Assembly (NCBI GenBank): GCA_002316795.1
Contig: DCEE01000029.1
Coordinates: 3,749 to 35,800, forward strand
Direction: 5' to 3'
DNA length: 32,052 nucleotides
DNA from: Synergistaceae bacterium UBA1037
GTDB lineage: Bacteria; Synergistota; Synergistia; Synergistales; Synergistaceae
Shown: piece by piece, positions 1 to 7,606 of the stretch
Position numbering within the stretch: position 1 is the first letter of the stretch
How the letters are laid out: the number at the start of each line of letters is the position of its first letter
Translations under genes and position numbers: made by a program
The notes under the pieces: generated by a model
Seen by the model: the letters and a program-made list of their open reading frames with translations, nothing else
Told to the model about the DNA's origin: nothing
Database searches by the model: none

Positions 1-1217
1 GTGGCGTCGAAAAAGGCTTTGTTTGGAACACCGGTAAGATGATCATATAGGCTTAGCTGCTTAAGCTTCATTTCGTTTTCTATCCTCTTGTCTATGTTTC
101 TTGCATTGCATATAAGAAAAGCCCTGCGGTTTTCGTCTGAGATCTTTGATATGGTCACACCGTACCAGTGTTCAGTTCCGTCACGGTGCTCCATTCTGAA
201 AGTCCCGTATGTGCTTGTGTCGTCAGAAAGCGAGGTCATGAATGGATCTGTTGTTATTGCTTTTGCGGTATCTTTGGACAAAAAGAAATCTGACGTTTTT
301 TTCCCGATAAAGTCATCCGCCGTGAAACCGCAGATCTTTTCGCAGTTGGGCGAGATGTATGTTGTCTCTCCGTTGCCGTCTACGGTGAGGATCATGTCCG
401 CGGAATTCTCAAGGTATGTTCTTAATTTTTTCTCGCTCAGCCTCAGCTTTTCTTCCATTTCTTTTTTCTCGCTGATGTCACGGCATATGCACATTATTAC
501 GTCGTTTCCGTCACCGAAGACGTCAAAGCCTGAAGCTGAGACCGTCACGTGATAGGTGGTCCCGTCCTTTCTTCTGTGGATCGTGTCAAATGACGAATGC
601 ACCTCCGAAAGGTCGCAGAATTCCATTTCTATGTTTCTCTTGTCCATTAGGAACTCCCAATCCCAAGTGTGGAGCTTCGAAATCTCTTCACGGGAGTAGC
701 CCAGCATTTCGCAAAAACGCCCGTTCGCCTCCAGAACTTTGTGGTGCTGATCGATGATCACGATCCCCAGGCTTGCGTTTTCGACCAGTCGGCAAATCAT
801 ATTGAAGCGCCTGTTAAGTTCGTCTTCCCTATTCCTGAAATCTGTTATGTCAACGAAAATGGCATATACACCGATTATTTTCCCGTTGTCCTTGACCGGC
901 CCCAGTTTTGTCTGGAGGATGCAGAAGCCTTTCCCCTGCAAAGAGTCAAGCGTGATCTCCTTCATCAAGATATTGTCTTCTAGGACAGACAAAAAACTTT
1001 TTCTGTAATCCTCGTCACGGATAAGGTCAAAAATATTTCCAATATCTGTTGAGGATGAATAGTCTTTTGCGATCTCTATGAAGGGTTTGTTTGATCTTAT
1101 GATATGCATTTCTGTGTCGAGGATGGCTATGGCATCCTGTGTGAAATTGAACATTGAGTCGTAGACGGAACGTACAAAAGCGTTTTCTTGATCTGGAATT
1201 TTTTTTTCTAGATCCAT
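1..1217 (-). CDS. PAS-PAS-PAS-GGDEF signalling protein, 5' part only
   Basis: The reading frame runs leftwards from an ATG at 1217 and stays open to the window edge, giving 405 residues with no stop. A strong GAGGGGG ribosome site lies about 10 nt upstream. There is no signal peptide or membrane segment, so it should be cytoplasmic. Three PAS-type units follow one another (roughly residues 10-125, 130-255 and 256-380). The second contains ANGRFCEMLGYSREE and the fragment CRDISEKK, typical of PAS/PAC. The last visible residues, LSLYDHLTGVPNKAFFD, are the conserved entry into a GGDEF domain, so the missing C-terminus probably makes cyclic di-GMP. Whether the catalytic GGDEF motif is intact, or an EAL or HD-GYP domain follows, cannot be seen. 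The PAS ligands are not predictable. A sensor kinase is unlikely because the helix after the third PAS leads straight into the GGDEF start. Confidence 0.88.
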   Translation of the reverse strand, partial: MDLEKKIPDQENAFVRSVYDSMFNFTQDAIAILDTEMHIIRSNKPFIEIAKDYSSSTDIGNIFDLIRDEDYRKSFLSVLEDNILMKEITLDSLQGKGFCILQTKLGPVKDNGKIIGVYAIFVDITDFRNREDELNRRFNMICRLVENASLGIVIIDQHHKVLEANGRFCEMLGYSREEISKLHTWDWEFLMDKRNIEMEFCDLSEVHSSFDTIHRRKDGTTYHVTVSASGFDVFGDGNDVIMCICRDISEKKEMEEKLRLSEKKLRTYLENSADMILTVDGNGETTYISPNCEKICGFTADDFIGKKTSDFFLSKDTAKAITTDPFMTSLSDDTSTYGTFRMEHRDGTEHWYGVTISKISDENRRAFLICNARNIDKRIENEMKLKQLSLYDHLTGVPNKAFFDA

Positions 1218-1284
1218 CAAAAAGGATCCCCCTCAAATATTCTGTGAATAGCACAAACTTTAAACTACATCAACGGAGGAACTA

Positions 1285-1396
1285 CGTCAACAGTAATTGA
1301 CGCATAATATTATAAAGGCACTTTATAATACGACCTGCAACATTATGATTATCTTGTTGACACTATAAAAAATAGTTGACATCAAATGTTTATAAT
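1285..1396. promoter_or_regulatory. Palindromes and repeated GTTGAC motifs between divergent genes
   Basis: This AT-rich part of the 420-bp gap between the PAS-GGDEF gene (minus) and the PDZ gene (plus) is unusually ordered. CGTCAA at 1285-1290 mirrors TTGACG at 1297-1302. A perfect 10-bp inverted repeat, TATTATAAAG then CTTTATAATA with a 3-nt loop, spans 1308-1330 and contains a TATAAT on the plus strand. GTTGAC occurs directly repeated at 1356-1361 and 1375-1380, and inverted at 1286-1291. TATAAT also sits at 1391-1396. On the minus strand TTGACG (1290-1285) is 17 bp from a weak TAGTTT box. I read this as promoter and operator DNA; which boxes are used is not clear. The rest of the gap, 1397-1567, is AT-rich with no other clear signal. 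Confidence 0.45.
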
Positions 1397-1567
1397 ACCA
1401 AAAGTAATAATAGTTTGCTGTAGTTAAAAACCGAAAAATATTTTTATTAAACTTCCACCCCCTTTTTAAATAGCATGAGAAAATAGCTTTAGTTCGGATA
1501 ATTTCAAAAAATCTTCACAAAAATCACACATTTCTGTCATAAAATATTGACATAGGATGGGATCCTT

Positions 1568-1595
1568 TTGATCAGTTGCATGTCCGTACTATAAG
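1568..1595 (+). promoter_or_regulatory. Weak promoter candidate for the PDZ gene
   Basis: TTGATC (1568-1573) and TATAAG (1590-1595) are 16 bp apart and would start transcription about 35 nt before the ATG at 1638. A GCATGT/ACATGC inverted repeat encloses the -10 box, which would suit an operator. Only moderate matches to consensus. Confidence 0.3.
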
Positions 1596-1637
1596 TCCGA
1601 TACATGCCAGGGCAGTGATGTAAAGGAGTGTTTGTTG

Positions 1638-2678
1638 ATGAGATCAAAAATAGTTTCGATCGCATTGTTGGTTTGTCTGTCTGCTGTTCCGGCCGCACAG
1701 GCTGCCCCTCATCCGGGTCCAAGACCGGGACATTTTCCCGGCCCCCCGCCAAGGCCGATCTACAGGCCCTATCACAGACCTTACTACAGGCCCGGGTATT
1801 ATCACTATCCCGGATACAGGAGTTACAGATACTACAGCAACAATGACATATGGATCAGCATAGGGGCAGGATTGCTCATTGGCAGCCTGATCTCGAATAT
1901 GAACAGGACTCCGCAGTATTCGCCGCCTGTCACCGGCACTTACCCCGGCACGGGCAGGGAGAGTTATTCCTATTCCAACAGCTATGACCGTGAAAGGGAG
2001 ATCGGCTTGATCAGGTCCAGGGCCGGCGAGAAGGCGAGGGCTGAGGCAAGCCGGGCTGCGAAGATGGCATCAGAGCATGGTTCCGAGCAGGCCGCCGCAC
2101 TTCTGGCCGGTGCATGGGAAGGTGAAGGCAGAAGAACGTTCCTTGATGCATCTACCGGGCTGCAGGTTCTTAAGGTGACCGGTTTCTATGACAGCAGCCA
2201 GATCACATATACCTTCCTGCCTGAGAACAGGAAGGTATATGTCAGGATATCGGTGCCTGACTATTCGATCTCTGCCGAAGAGAGCGATTACTACACAAGG
2301 GCCGTGGATCGGCCGGCGTCTACGCAGCCTTCCGAGGGGATCCGCAACAAGGTACCTGCGCTCCCTAATTACACCAATGCCTCCATGGCTATGCAACAAC
2401 AGGACGGAACACTGCGGTCAGCCGGGTTCGGATTTGACAGGTCTGCCCGAAGTTCTTCAGGCCATCTGGTCATAGGGGAAGTCGCGAAGGGTACGGCAGC
2501 ATACTACGCAGGGATCAGGCCCGGCGATGTGCTGCTCTCGGTGGATGTCTACGAGACCAGAAACTTTGATCCCGCATGGTTCGACAATTACATTTCCGAG
2601 AGACAGAGGTCAGGGGCAATGATAACTCTTTCCATATCACGAAAGGGCACGGAGAAAAAGTTAGAGATCCAGCTTTAA
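1638..2678 (+). CDS. Exported proline/tyrosine-rich protein with C-terminal PDZ domain
   Basis: The product is 346 residues from an ATG at 1638, chosen because AAAGGAG at 1622-1628 lies 9 nt upstream; two in-frame TTG codons before it are worse placed. Residues 1-22 are a signal peptide ending AQA. Next comes a stretch rich in Pro, His, Tyr and Arg (about 25-68), then a glycine-rich hydrophobic segment, ISIGAGLLIGSLI, that may insert in a membrane. The middle (about 100-260) has an Ala/Glu-rich helix and a domain I do not recognise. Residues about 270-346 look like a PDZ domain, with HLVIGEVAKGTAA, AGIRPGDVLLSVD and a terminal beta strand. No protease catalytic residues are visible, so it is more likely a scaffold or adaptor in the envelope than an enzyme. 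It stands alone, with its own terminator. Confidence 0.8.
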   Translation: MRSKIVSIALLVCLSAVPAAQAAPHPGPRPGHFPGPPPRPIYRPYHRPYYRPGYYHYPGYRSYRYYSNNDIWISIGAGLLIGSLISNMNRTPQYSPPVTGTYPGTGRESYSYSNSYDREREIGLIRSRAGEKARAEASRAAKMASEHGSEQAAALLAGAWEGEGRRTFLDASTGLQVLKVTGFYDSSQITYTFLPENRKVYVRISVPDYSISAEESDYYTRAVDRPASTQPSEGIRNKVPALPNYTNASMAMQQQDGTLRSAGFGFDRSARSSSGHLVIGEVAKGTAAYYAGIRPGDVLLSVDVYETRNFDPAWFDNYISERQRSGAMITLSISRKGTEKKLEIQL

Positions 2679-2737
2679 TGCTCATATCAGGAAGAGAGCA
2701 ACCCTTCCGGAATTGAATGGGAGGAGTCTAAAAATAT

Positions 2738-2770
2738 GTGGGAGGCCCGATGTTATGCCTCCCACTTTTT
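2738..2770 (+). terminator. Rho-independent terminator after the PDZ gene
   Basis: GTGGGAGGC (2738-2746) pairs perfectly with GCCTCCCAC (2757-2765) across a 10-nt loop, followed by TTTTT and more T-rich sequence. Confidence 0.85.
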
Positions 2771-2954
2771 ATTTTTGTTGGTCAGGCCATATAAAAATGT
2801 CAAAGTCGGAGAAATATGGTATCCTAAAAAGCGGGCAATGAATTATTGCATGTTGTGAGTTATTATAAGAGACAAGAAAAAATAAAAAGGAAATTTTGGG
2901 GCTGGCCGTATTTTTTACTATCGGCTTTTCCCTGTTGAGAACAGGAGAATAATA

Positions 2955-3248
2955 ATGCTGTACGACGAAGCGAAAAGGATCGATGAAGAGATCAGGGAAC
3001 TGTGCAAGGATTCAAAACATCCGTCAAGGACTATGTCCAAAGAAGTAATGAGGGCCCTCAATTCGGAGCTTGAAAAGATCAGAAAAAGATCTAAAGGCGG
3101 GGGCGGCGGCAGGTTTTCCGGATCGATGGATCAGACACAGATTTTTAACATGGAAAAGCTAAAAAGCTTTGATGTCCCTCCCAAATATGAGAAGCAGATA
3201 CTCAAGGCGCTGGAAAAGGCCAAAGAGTACGCAGGCATAGAAGAATGA
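2955..3248 (+). CDS. Small charged protein of unknown function (97 aa)
   Basis: I do not recognise this family. The ATG at 2955 has AGGAG at 2943-2947, 7 nt upstream, and a strong terminator follows the stop, so it is very probably a real single-gene transcript. The product is highly charged with no signal peptide or membrane segment. Residues 1-45 form a predicted amphipathic, possibly coiled, helix rich in Glu, Lys and Arg. A glycine run (GGGGG, near residue 50) acts as a linker. A second helical part ends KILKALEKAKEYAG-like. There are no cysteine clusters and no DNA-binding motif I can name. Two helices joined by a flexible glycine linker would suit an adaptor or regulator, but that is only a guess. 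Confidence 0.7.
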   Translation: MLYDEAKRIDEEIRELCKDSKHPSRTMSKEVMRALNSELEKIRKRSKGGGGGRFSGSMDQTQIFNMEKLKSFDVPPKYEKQILKALEKAKEYAGIEE

Positions 3249-3249
3249 C

Positions 3250-3282
3250 AAAATGGGCCTCCCGGCGAGGGAGGCCCATTTT
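3250..3282. terminator. Bidirectional terminator hairpin
   Basis: AAAATGGGCCTCCC (3250-3263) and GGGAGGCCCATTTT (3269-3282) form a perfect 14-bp stem around a 5-nt loop. A-run and T-run on the two sides let it serve both the 97-aa gene and the converging minus-strand genes. Confidence 0.88.
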
Positions 3283-3313
3283 GAGCCTATAGTAAGCCGA
3301 TAAGCACAAAAGG

Positions 3314-3526
3314 CTACTTCATGTGTTTTACGAAAGTCCTGTATATGATGTAGACATATGTGACAAGAAAGGCCGCCCACAGGAAGAGCGTGTGGCCGAT
3401 GAAGAAACTGGAGAAGTATGTCCCTATTAATATGCCGAAAAAGAGGACCGTCGTCTTAAGAAAAAAGTAGTCCCAGAAAGTGTACCTGTTCGCTGCCCTT
3501 ACCATTCTGTCGATAAAATCAAACAT
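3314..3526 (-). CDS. Small two-helix membrane protein (70 aa)
   Basis: The start at 3526 is preferred over one at 3577 because AGGGAGGG lies 4-5 nt before it, and because the longer version would overlap the end of the upstream dipeptidase gene. The 70-residue product has a short basic N-terminus (MFDFIDRMVRAANRY) and two hydrophobic segments (about 22-40 and 44-62), separated by a short turn, and ends in a basic tail (YRTFVKHMK), which suggests both ends are cytoplasmic. No metal or haem ligands are evident. The gene lies 37 bp behind the VanX-type dipeptidase and is likely co-transcribed with it. Family and function unknown. Confidence 0.65.
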   Translation of the reverse strand: MFDFIDRMVRAANRYTFWDYFFLKTTVLFFGILIGTYFSSFFIGHTLFLWAAFLVTYVYIIYRTFVKHMK

Positions 3527-3563
3527 TTTTATCCCTCCCTGCCTTTTGCTCCATTGAAACAGC

Positions 3564-4610
3564 TCATATCTCATCAAACCGGAGGTTCATTATCGGATAT
3601 TTCTTCCATTCCCTGTAGTCGAAATGCCACCATTCGTTGTGAAATATTTTGAATCCATCTCCTTCCATTACGATGCGAAGCCTCTCCCTCAGTTCCCGCT
3701 GTTCCGAAGTCCCGCCGGGGTAGTCGGGATATGCACGGATGGAGAACTCGTCATATCCGCTCCCCATATCCAGAGTTTTACCGGTCTTCAGGTCGTAGAG
3801 TCCTACATCGACAGCGCCGCCGCGGTTATGTCTCGATCCCTGCGATGGGTTAGCAACGAAATCCTTCTGATGGTCAGGGGTAGCGTCGTAGAACATCTTA
3901 GTGACGTACCAGGGACGGTATGCGTCGTAGACGATAAGTCCGAAGCCATATGCCGAAAGCCTGCCGCTGATCCTGACCAAAGCGGCGGCGGCTTCTCTCT
4001 GAAGGAATGCCCTGGGCTGGTCGTAGAGCCTGATCCCCATGAAGTTGTTCGAAGTTGCATAACGAATGTCCAGCCTGATGGTCGGATCTAATTTTATTAT
4101 CTCTACAAGGTCAGGTTTAATGAATTGGCCCTGCTCTGTCGGAGGCGCGGCTGCAAGTGCCCGTTTTCTCAGTTCATCTTCCGCCATAAGCGGTTTTATT
4201 TTGAAAGTCGTTCCCATTTCGGCGTCGAAGAACTTTCTTTTGAATTTCTTGCCCCCAACTGTCAGGACTGAACCTTCTCCCCGCGCATCTGCAGTGAAGT
4301 CGGCCTTAAGGCGTTCATTTTTCAAAGGGCTGCGGCATAAAAGAAGATATTTGTTCCCTCCGGTGTGGATGAGCGGAAAACTTGCATAGGTTCCAAACAT
4401 TTTTTCCTCTTCATTCTCAGTGTCGCAGAGTACCTCCAGGATGCCCCTGTTCTCCCTCACCATAAGCCTTTCACGGCCTGAAACGTAGAGACCCAGCAGG
4501 GATCCGCCCTGTTTGATGTCTGAGTACGAGAGTGAGGGGACTCCCAGGATGATAAGTGAAGCCAGCGTTAAAATAAGACTCTTAATGATCCGCGACCTGA
4601 CCTTGTGCAT
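3564..4610 (-). CDS. D-alanyl-D-alanine dipeptidase (VanX/DdpX family), exported
   Basis: The product is 348 residues. The start at 4610 is chosen because GGAGG sits 8 nt before it; an ATG at 4625 has this site inside its own first codons. A signal peptide occupies about residues 1-30. Residues about 33-155 form an N-terminal domain I do not recognise. From about 165 the VanX-family zinc peptidase begins. It shows YDAYRP (Arg232, the transition-state arginine), SRHNRGGAVD (zinc ligands His261 and Asp268), and EWWHF (catalytic Glu326, zinc ligand His329). All key residues are present. The family cleaves D-Ala-D-Ala; in non-resistant bacteria this recycles peptidoglycan dipeptide in the periplasm. 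No vanH, vanA or vanS homologue is nearby, so I see no case for a glycopeptide-resistance role. The family is normally about 200 residues, so the N-terminal domain is extra. Confidence 0.9.
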   Translation of the reverse strand: MHKVRSRIIKSLILTLASLIILGVPSLSYSDIKQGGSLLGLYVSGRERLMVRENRGILEVLCDTENEEEKMFGTYASFPLIHTGGNKYLLLCRSPLKNERLKADFTADARGEGSVLTVGGKKFKRKFFDAEMGTTFKIKPLMAEDELRKRALAAAPPTEQGQFIKPDLVEIIKLDPTIRLDIRYATSNNFMGIRLYDQPRAFLQREAAAALVRISGRLSAYGFGLIVYDAYRPWYVTKMFYDATPDHQKDFVANPSQGSRHNRGGAVDVGLYDLKTGKTLDMGSGYDEFSIRAYPDYPGGTSEQRELRERLRIVMEGDGFKIFHNEWWHFDYREWKKYPIMNLRFDEI

Positions 4611-4642
4611 TATTCTGTCCTCCATTCATGACCTTAGCATGC

Positions 4643-4648
4643 ATTATA
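4643..4648 (-). promoter_or_regulatory. Possible -10 box for the dipeptidase gene
   Basis: The minus strand reads TATAAT here, about 33 nt before the ATG at 4610. No good -35 box lies 16-18 bp upstream, so this is weak. The 189-bp gap to the divergent gene at 4800 holds no other clear signal. Confidence 0.3.
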
Positions 4649-4799
4649 TTTTAATCTTTCCGATATCTATTTACATCGGTGAAATAGCATTGTCAGATGT
4701 CAAGGAATATTACGAGATGGTTTTTGCATAGAATACTATTTGGGGTATTCATCTTAATGATAGAATATTCAAGGATATCCACCTCAGAGAGGACTGATA

Positions 4800-5570
4800 T
4801 TGGGAATGTACTTTTTTTACGTCACGATGAGAGCGCGCTTTTTTCACCTTTTTTTGTTTTTCGCCTTTCTTGCTGCAGCTATTTTCGTTGGTCCCCACAT
4901 ATCAGACGCTCAGGAACGCATAGAGGAAAAGGTAGGCAAGCTTCTTGTAAAAGAGTTTGACCCTGAAAAACTCACTGTCCAGGCTACAGGGGGTGGGAGC
5001 TTCCTGTACGCAAAGGCGACCGGGATAGTTATCAAAGGGGTAAGGATCGAGAGCGTCTCTCTCTATGCAATGATGAAAGAACCCCCCAACAATATTAAGG
5101 AAGACGACGAAGACCATAAATACAAGCTCGCAGACCTCATCCACTATTCAAGAGGTGAAGTTGTCCTCCTCGAAAAAGATTTTACCGAGTACACAAGCAA
5201 GGAGATCGAAGATATAAAAGGATTTAAAAACCTCGAATGTGACTTTTCCAAGAACGGCATAAGGGTCTCCGGATCTTACGTTGCCACATTTCTGTTCACA
5301 TTCAATATAAGGATGGAAGTCCTTTCAAAACTGGCATTTGACGAGAGGGGCCTCTGTCTTACTGATACTACCCTCTTAGTTGCAGGAGTGAAACAGCCTG
5401 AGTACCTGACATCACAGCTTCTTGAACGCATAAATCCGCTCATCGAAAGGGAAAGGATCCCGTTTCCGGTCAGGATAACAAGGATAGATTTTTCAGACGA
5501 CAGGATCGTCATAACAGGAAACCCGCAGCCTCTGAAAGACGCAAACGTCTGGAATTACAAAAGACCATGA
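4800..5570 (+). CDS. DUF2993/LmeA-like exported protein
   Basis: The product is 256 residues from a TTG at 4800, placed 7 nt after GAGG (4789-4792); ATG codons at 4806 and 4827 are possible starts with poorer ribosome sites. Residues about 10-38 are a signal peptide ending SDA, after a basic MRAR. The mature part carries hallmarks of the DUF2993 family, which includes LmeA: an amphipathic start (ERIEEKVGKLL), alternating strand segments with TGIVIKGVRI, SLYA, and a C-terminal VRITRIDFSDDRIVITG. Proteins of this family bind phospholipid in the envelope and have a tubular lipid-binding fold. The assignment is by pattern; the substrate cannot be told. It is transcribed alone, divergently from the dipeptidase. 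Confidence 0.68.
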   Translation: MGMYFFYVTMRARFFHLFLFFAFLAAAIFVGPHISDAQERIEEKVGKLLVKEFDPEKLTVQATGGGSFLYAKATGIVIKGVRIESVSLYAMMKEPPNNIKEDDEDHKYKLADLIHYSRGEVVLLEKDFTEYTSKEIEDIKGFKNLECDFSKNGIRVSGSYVATFLFTFNIRMEVLSKLAFDERGLCLTDTTLLVAGVKQPEYLTSQLLERINPLIERERIPFPVRITRIDFSDDRIVITGNPQPLKDANVWNYKRP

Positions 5571-5624
5571 CAGATCACAGCCTGTTCACTCTGTGTTGAG
5601 TGTAATAATTTTCTCCGGTATTAA

Positions 5625-5655
5625 CGCAAAAAATAACTTTGGTTTGAGACCGAAG
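5625..5655 (-). terminator. Imperfect terminator for the minus-strand gene cluster
   Basis: On the minus strand CTTCGGT (5655-5649) and ACCAAAG (5643-5637) pair with one mismatch around a 5-nt loop and are followed by TTATTTTTT. It sits just after the methyltransferase stop. Confidence 0.4.
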
Positions 5656-5671
5656 CCATCTTATAATTTTT

Positions 5672-6352
5672 TCAGTCCTGTTTCTCAATGACAAGGAATA
5701 TGCTTGAGTCATCGACTTCAGCTATCTGCCAGCGACAGCCCGTGGAACGCCCGATCTTTTCAAAGTCAGTTATGGAGTGTGTGGTGGCACGGAAGCCGTC
5801 TTTGCAGATAATGACCCCATTTTTTGTCTTTTCCATGTCAATCTCTCCGATCAGCCCTTTTTTTGCCTGTTCCTGAAACCAAGCCAATCTATGTTCCCAG
5901 AATTTTGGGTGATATGTGCTGAAATAGGCTTTGCCCCCATTTTTCAGGGCTTTCATTACTTTTGCGGCCAAGATTTCAGGGACTTCGGCTTTTACTGCGG
6001 AAAGGCCGTTCTGCAGGCAGAGCACGGCGTCGAATGAGTTGCTGCAGTCTATATCATGTACATCCATTGTCAGTAATGAAGTATTTGGTATGTTTTTGAG
6101 ATATTGCTCTCCGAAATGCACGTTGTCGTCTGATATCTCGATCCCTGTAATACTCCGCACAAAGGGAGCCAGCTCTTTCATGATACGACCGTAACCGGCC
6201 GCAAGCTCAAGAACTGTGTCAGTTTTTTTCAGGCGCTCACGAACAAAGGCCGTCTCCCGTTCAAGGTACCGTGATATCCTCGGTATCTCGGTGTCATAGA
6301 CCTGCCATAGCTTTTGGGCGTTAAGGCTCTTCGCATAATAGTTGTTTTGCAT
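5672..6352 (-). CDS. Class I SAM-dependent methyltransferase
   Basis: The 226-residue frame is started at 6352 because the product then begins MQNNYYAKSLNAQKL, which is where relatives of this group begin. An upstream ATG at 6421 would overlap the preceding gene by 35 bp and lacks a ribosome site. Motif I is VLELAAGYG (residues 47-55). The acidic end of strand 2 is seen in GIEIS, and the post-II segment in LLTMDVHDID. The C-terminal half has an added strand-rich cap. This is a Rossmann-fold methyltransferase acting on a small molecule or unknown acceptor; nothing in the sequence identifies the substrate. It lies 34 bp behind the flavoprotein gene and probably shares its transcript. Confidence 0.8.
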   Translation of the reverse strand: MQNNYYAKSLNAQKLWQVYDTEIPRISRYLERETAFVRERLKKTDTVLELAAGYGRIMKELAPFVRSITGIEISDDNVHFGEQYLKNIPNTSLLTMDVHDIDCSNSFDAVLCLQNGLSAVKAEVPEILAAKVMKALKNGGKAYFSTYHPKFWEHRLAWFQEQAKKGLIGEIDMEKTKNGVIICKDGFRATTHSITDFEKIGRSTGCRWQIAEVDDSSIFLVIEKQD

Positions 6353-6386
6353 TTTATCCCCGGCTTTCTGCTCCCGCAGTTTGGGA

Positions 6387-7013
6387 TCAGCGTATGAAGC
6401 TCGTGAAGATTCTTTTTTCATCAGGAGGCAGTGGGACTGTCTTCTTACCCTCGGCGATCACCTTGATCAGCCATGCCATGGCCCTTGCATTTCTCCTGAT
6501 CGTCTGTACGCCTTCACTGTCTTGTGTCATTTCCCCCTCAGCTCTACCGTAGACGACTGTCCAGTACTGGGACGGGGGAGTCACGGTCTGCGCGAGGTCA
6601 AGGTAGTTTTTCAGCTGATGGAGCGTATCTGTCCCGCCCGTTCGCCTTACGGCCGTCACAGCGGCTGCGGTCTTGTACTTAAAGTGCCTGGAACTTGAAT
6701 AGAAGAGCCTGTCGAGGAATGATTTCATAGTACCCGCTATACCCGCGTAATAAGTGGGGGAGGCAAGTATGAACCCATCCGCCTCGCGAATCTTTGAGGC
6801 CGTCTCGTTGACAGGGTCATCTTTAAAAACACATTCGTTGTTTTCTGAAGTTGCGCAATAGCCGCATGCTGTGCAGCCCTGGATCGTCAGATGTCCGATA
6901 TTTACAGTTTCGACAGCTATCCCCTCCTTTTCCAGTTCCTCCGCCATTATCTTCAGCGCGGCAGCTGTGTTTCCATCCTTGCGGGGACTTCCGTTCAGTG
7001 CTATTACTCTCAT
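6387..7013 (-). CDS. Iron-sulfur flavoprotein / NADPH-dependent FMN reductase family
   Basis: The product is 208 residues from an ATG at 7013, 8 nt after AAAGGAG; a GTG at 7022 abuts the ribosome site and is rejected. The flavodoxin-like fold starts with strand 1 and the FMN phosphate loop GSPRKDGNT (residues 8-16). A compact cysteine cluster follows, C47-x2-C50-x2-C53-x7-C61, matching the motif that holds a [4Fe-4S] cluster in archaeal and clostridial iron-sulfur flavoproteins. SPTYYAGIAGTMKSFLDRL is the second flavin-binding segment. Such proteins carry electrons, often from ferredoxin to oxygen or peroxide detoxification, and are typical of anaerobes. It is followed by the methyltransferase gene after 34 bp. 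Confidence 0.85.
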   Translation of the reverse strand: MRVIALNGSPRKDGNTAAALKIMAEELEKEGIAVETVNIGHLTIQGCTACGYCATSENNECVFKDDPVNETASKIREADGFILASPTYYAGIAGTMKSFLDRLFYSSSRHFKYKTAAAVTAVRRTGGTDTLHQLKNYLDLAQTVTPPSQYWTVVYGRAEGEMTQDSEGVQTIRRNARAMAWLIKVIAEGKKTVPLPPDEKRIFTSFIR

Positions 7014-7099
7014 CAGGATCACTCCTTTTTTCCTGCTTTATTGTGGTTTCTGTATTTTTCAAAGTGTTTCCCGAACACCCGGACTATGTCCTCGTAACA

Positions 7100-7582
7100 T
7101 CAGGAACCCTTAGGGTTTTTGACTTTACAGTCCGGGTTTCTCATTGCTCCGGTAACCGTGATCACCTTTTCGGGAGAGTCTGCTCCGTCTCTTACGGCTT
7201 CGGCTATCATTTTTTCCGTCACCTTTGAACAGTAGCATACGTACTCAGGATCCGCCGGCTCTTTTTTGTATTTTTTAGGTTTTGGGAAGGGCAGTTCACT
7301 CCAGGTCGCTCTGACAAGTTTTATCATATGCTCCCTGTCGTCAGTCGATGTTATCAGAAATGAGAGTTTTGCGCCCGCGTATGCCGGCGCTTCACACACT
7401 TCTTTAAGTAATTTACGTCCGGCATCTGTTTTTTTAAGAAAAAACTGACCATCACAGACGAGGCCGATGACCTTCGAGTCGCAATAGAGTACATACTCAC
7501 CAAACATCTTCCTGTAAGTTATCTCGCCTGCGCCACTCAGCTGATCTGCCAGGTAGAACATGAACTCCTCTGATGTTGACAT
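7100..7582 (-). CDS. TfoX N-terminal domain fused to BFD-like cysteine domain
   Basis: The product is 160 residues from an ATG at 7582; GGAGG lies 11 nt upstream, and a TTG at 7588 (5 nt spacing) is the alternative. Residues about 4-100 are a TfoX N-terminal domain: ITYRKMFGEYVLYCDSK, then GQFFLKKTDAGRKLL, then LVRATWSELPFP. After a basic linker (KPKKYKKE), residues about 114-160 resemble a bacterioferritin-associated-ferredoxin [2Fe-2S] module: CYCSKVTE (Cys116, Cys118), then GADSPEKVITVTGA, then a single C152 and NPKG. The normal module has two cysteines near the end, so one ligand is missing or replaced here. TfoX-N proteins outside Haemophilus have no settled role; competence should not be assumed. 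Confidence 0.78.
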   Translation of the reverse strand: MSTSEEFMFYLADQLSGAGEITYRKMFGEYVLYCDSKVIGLVCDGQFFLKKTDAGRKLLKEVCEAPAYAGAKLSFLITSTDDREHMIKLVRATWSELPFPKPKKYKKEPADPEYVCYCSKVTEKMIAEAVRDGADSPEKVITVTGAMRNPDCKVKNPKGS

Positions 7583-7606
7583 GTGCAATACTGCCTCCGT
7601 TGTGGA

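Noticed and set aside
1027..1254. A 75-residue minus-strand frame
   Set aside because: It overlaps the PAS-GGDEF gene in another frame; the real frame starts at 1217 and shows PAS and GGDEF motifs.
3564..4610. Vancomycin-resistance operon
   Set aside because: Only the dipeptidase is present; no vanH, ligase or vanRS homologue is near. The enzyme has a recycling role in many bacteria.
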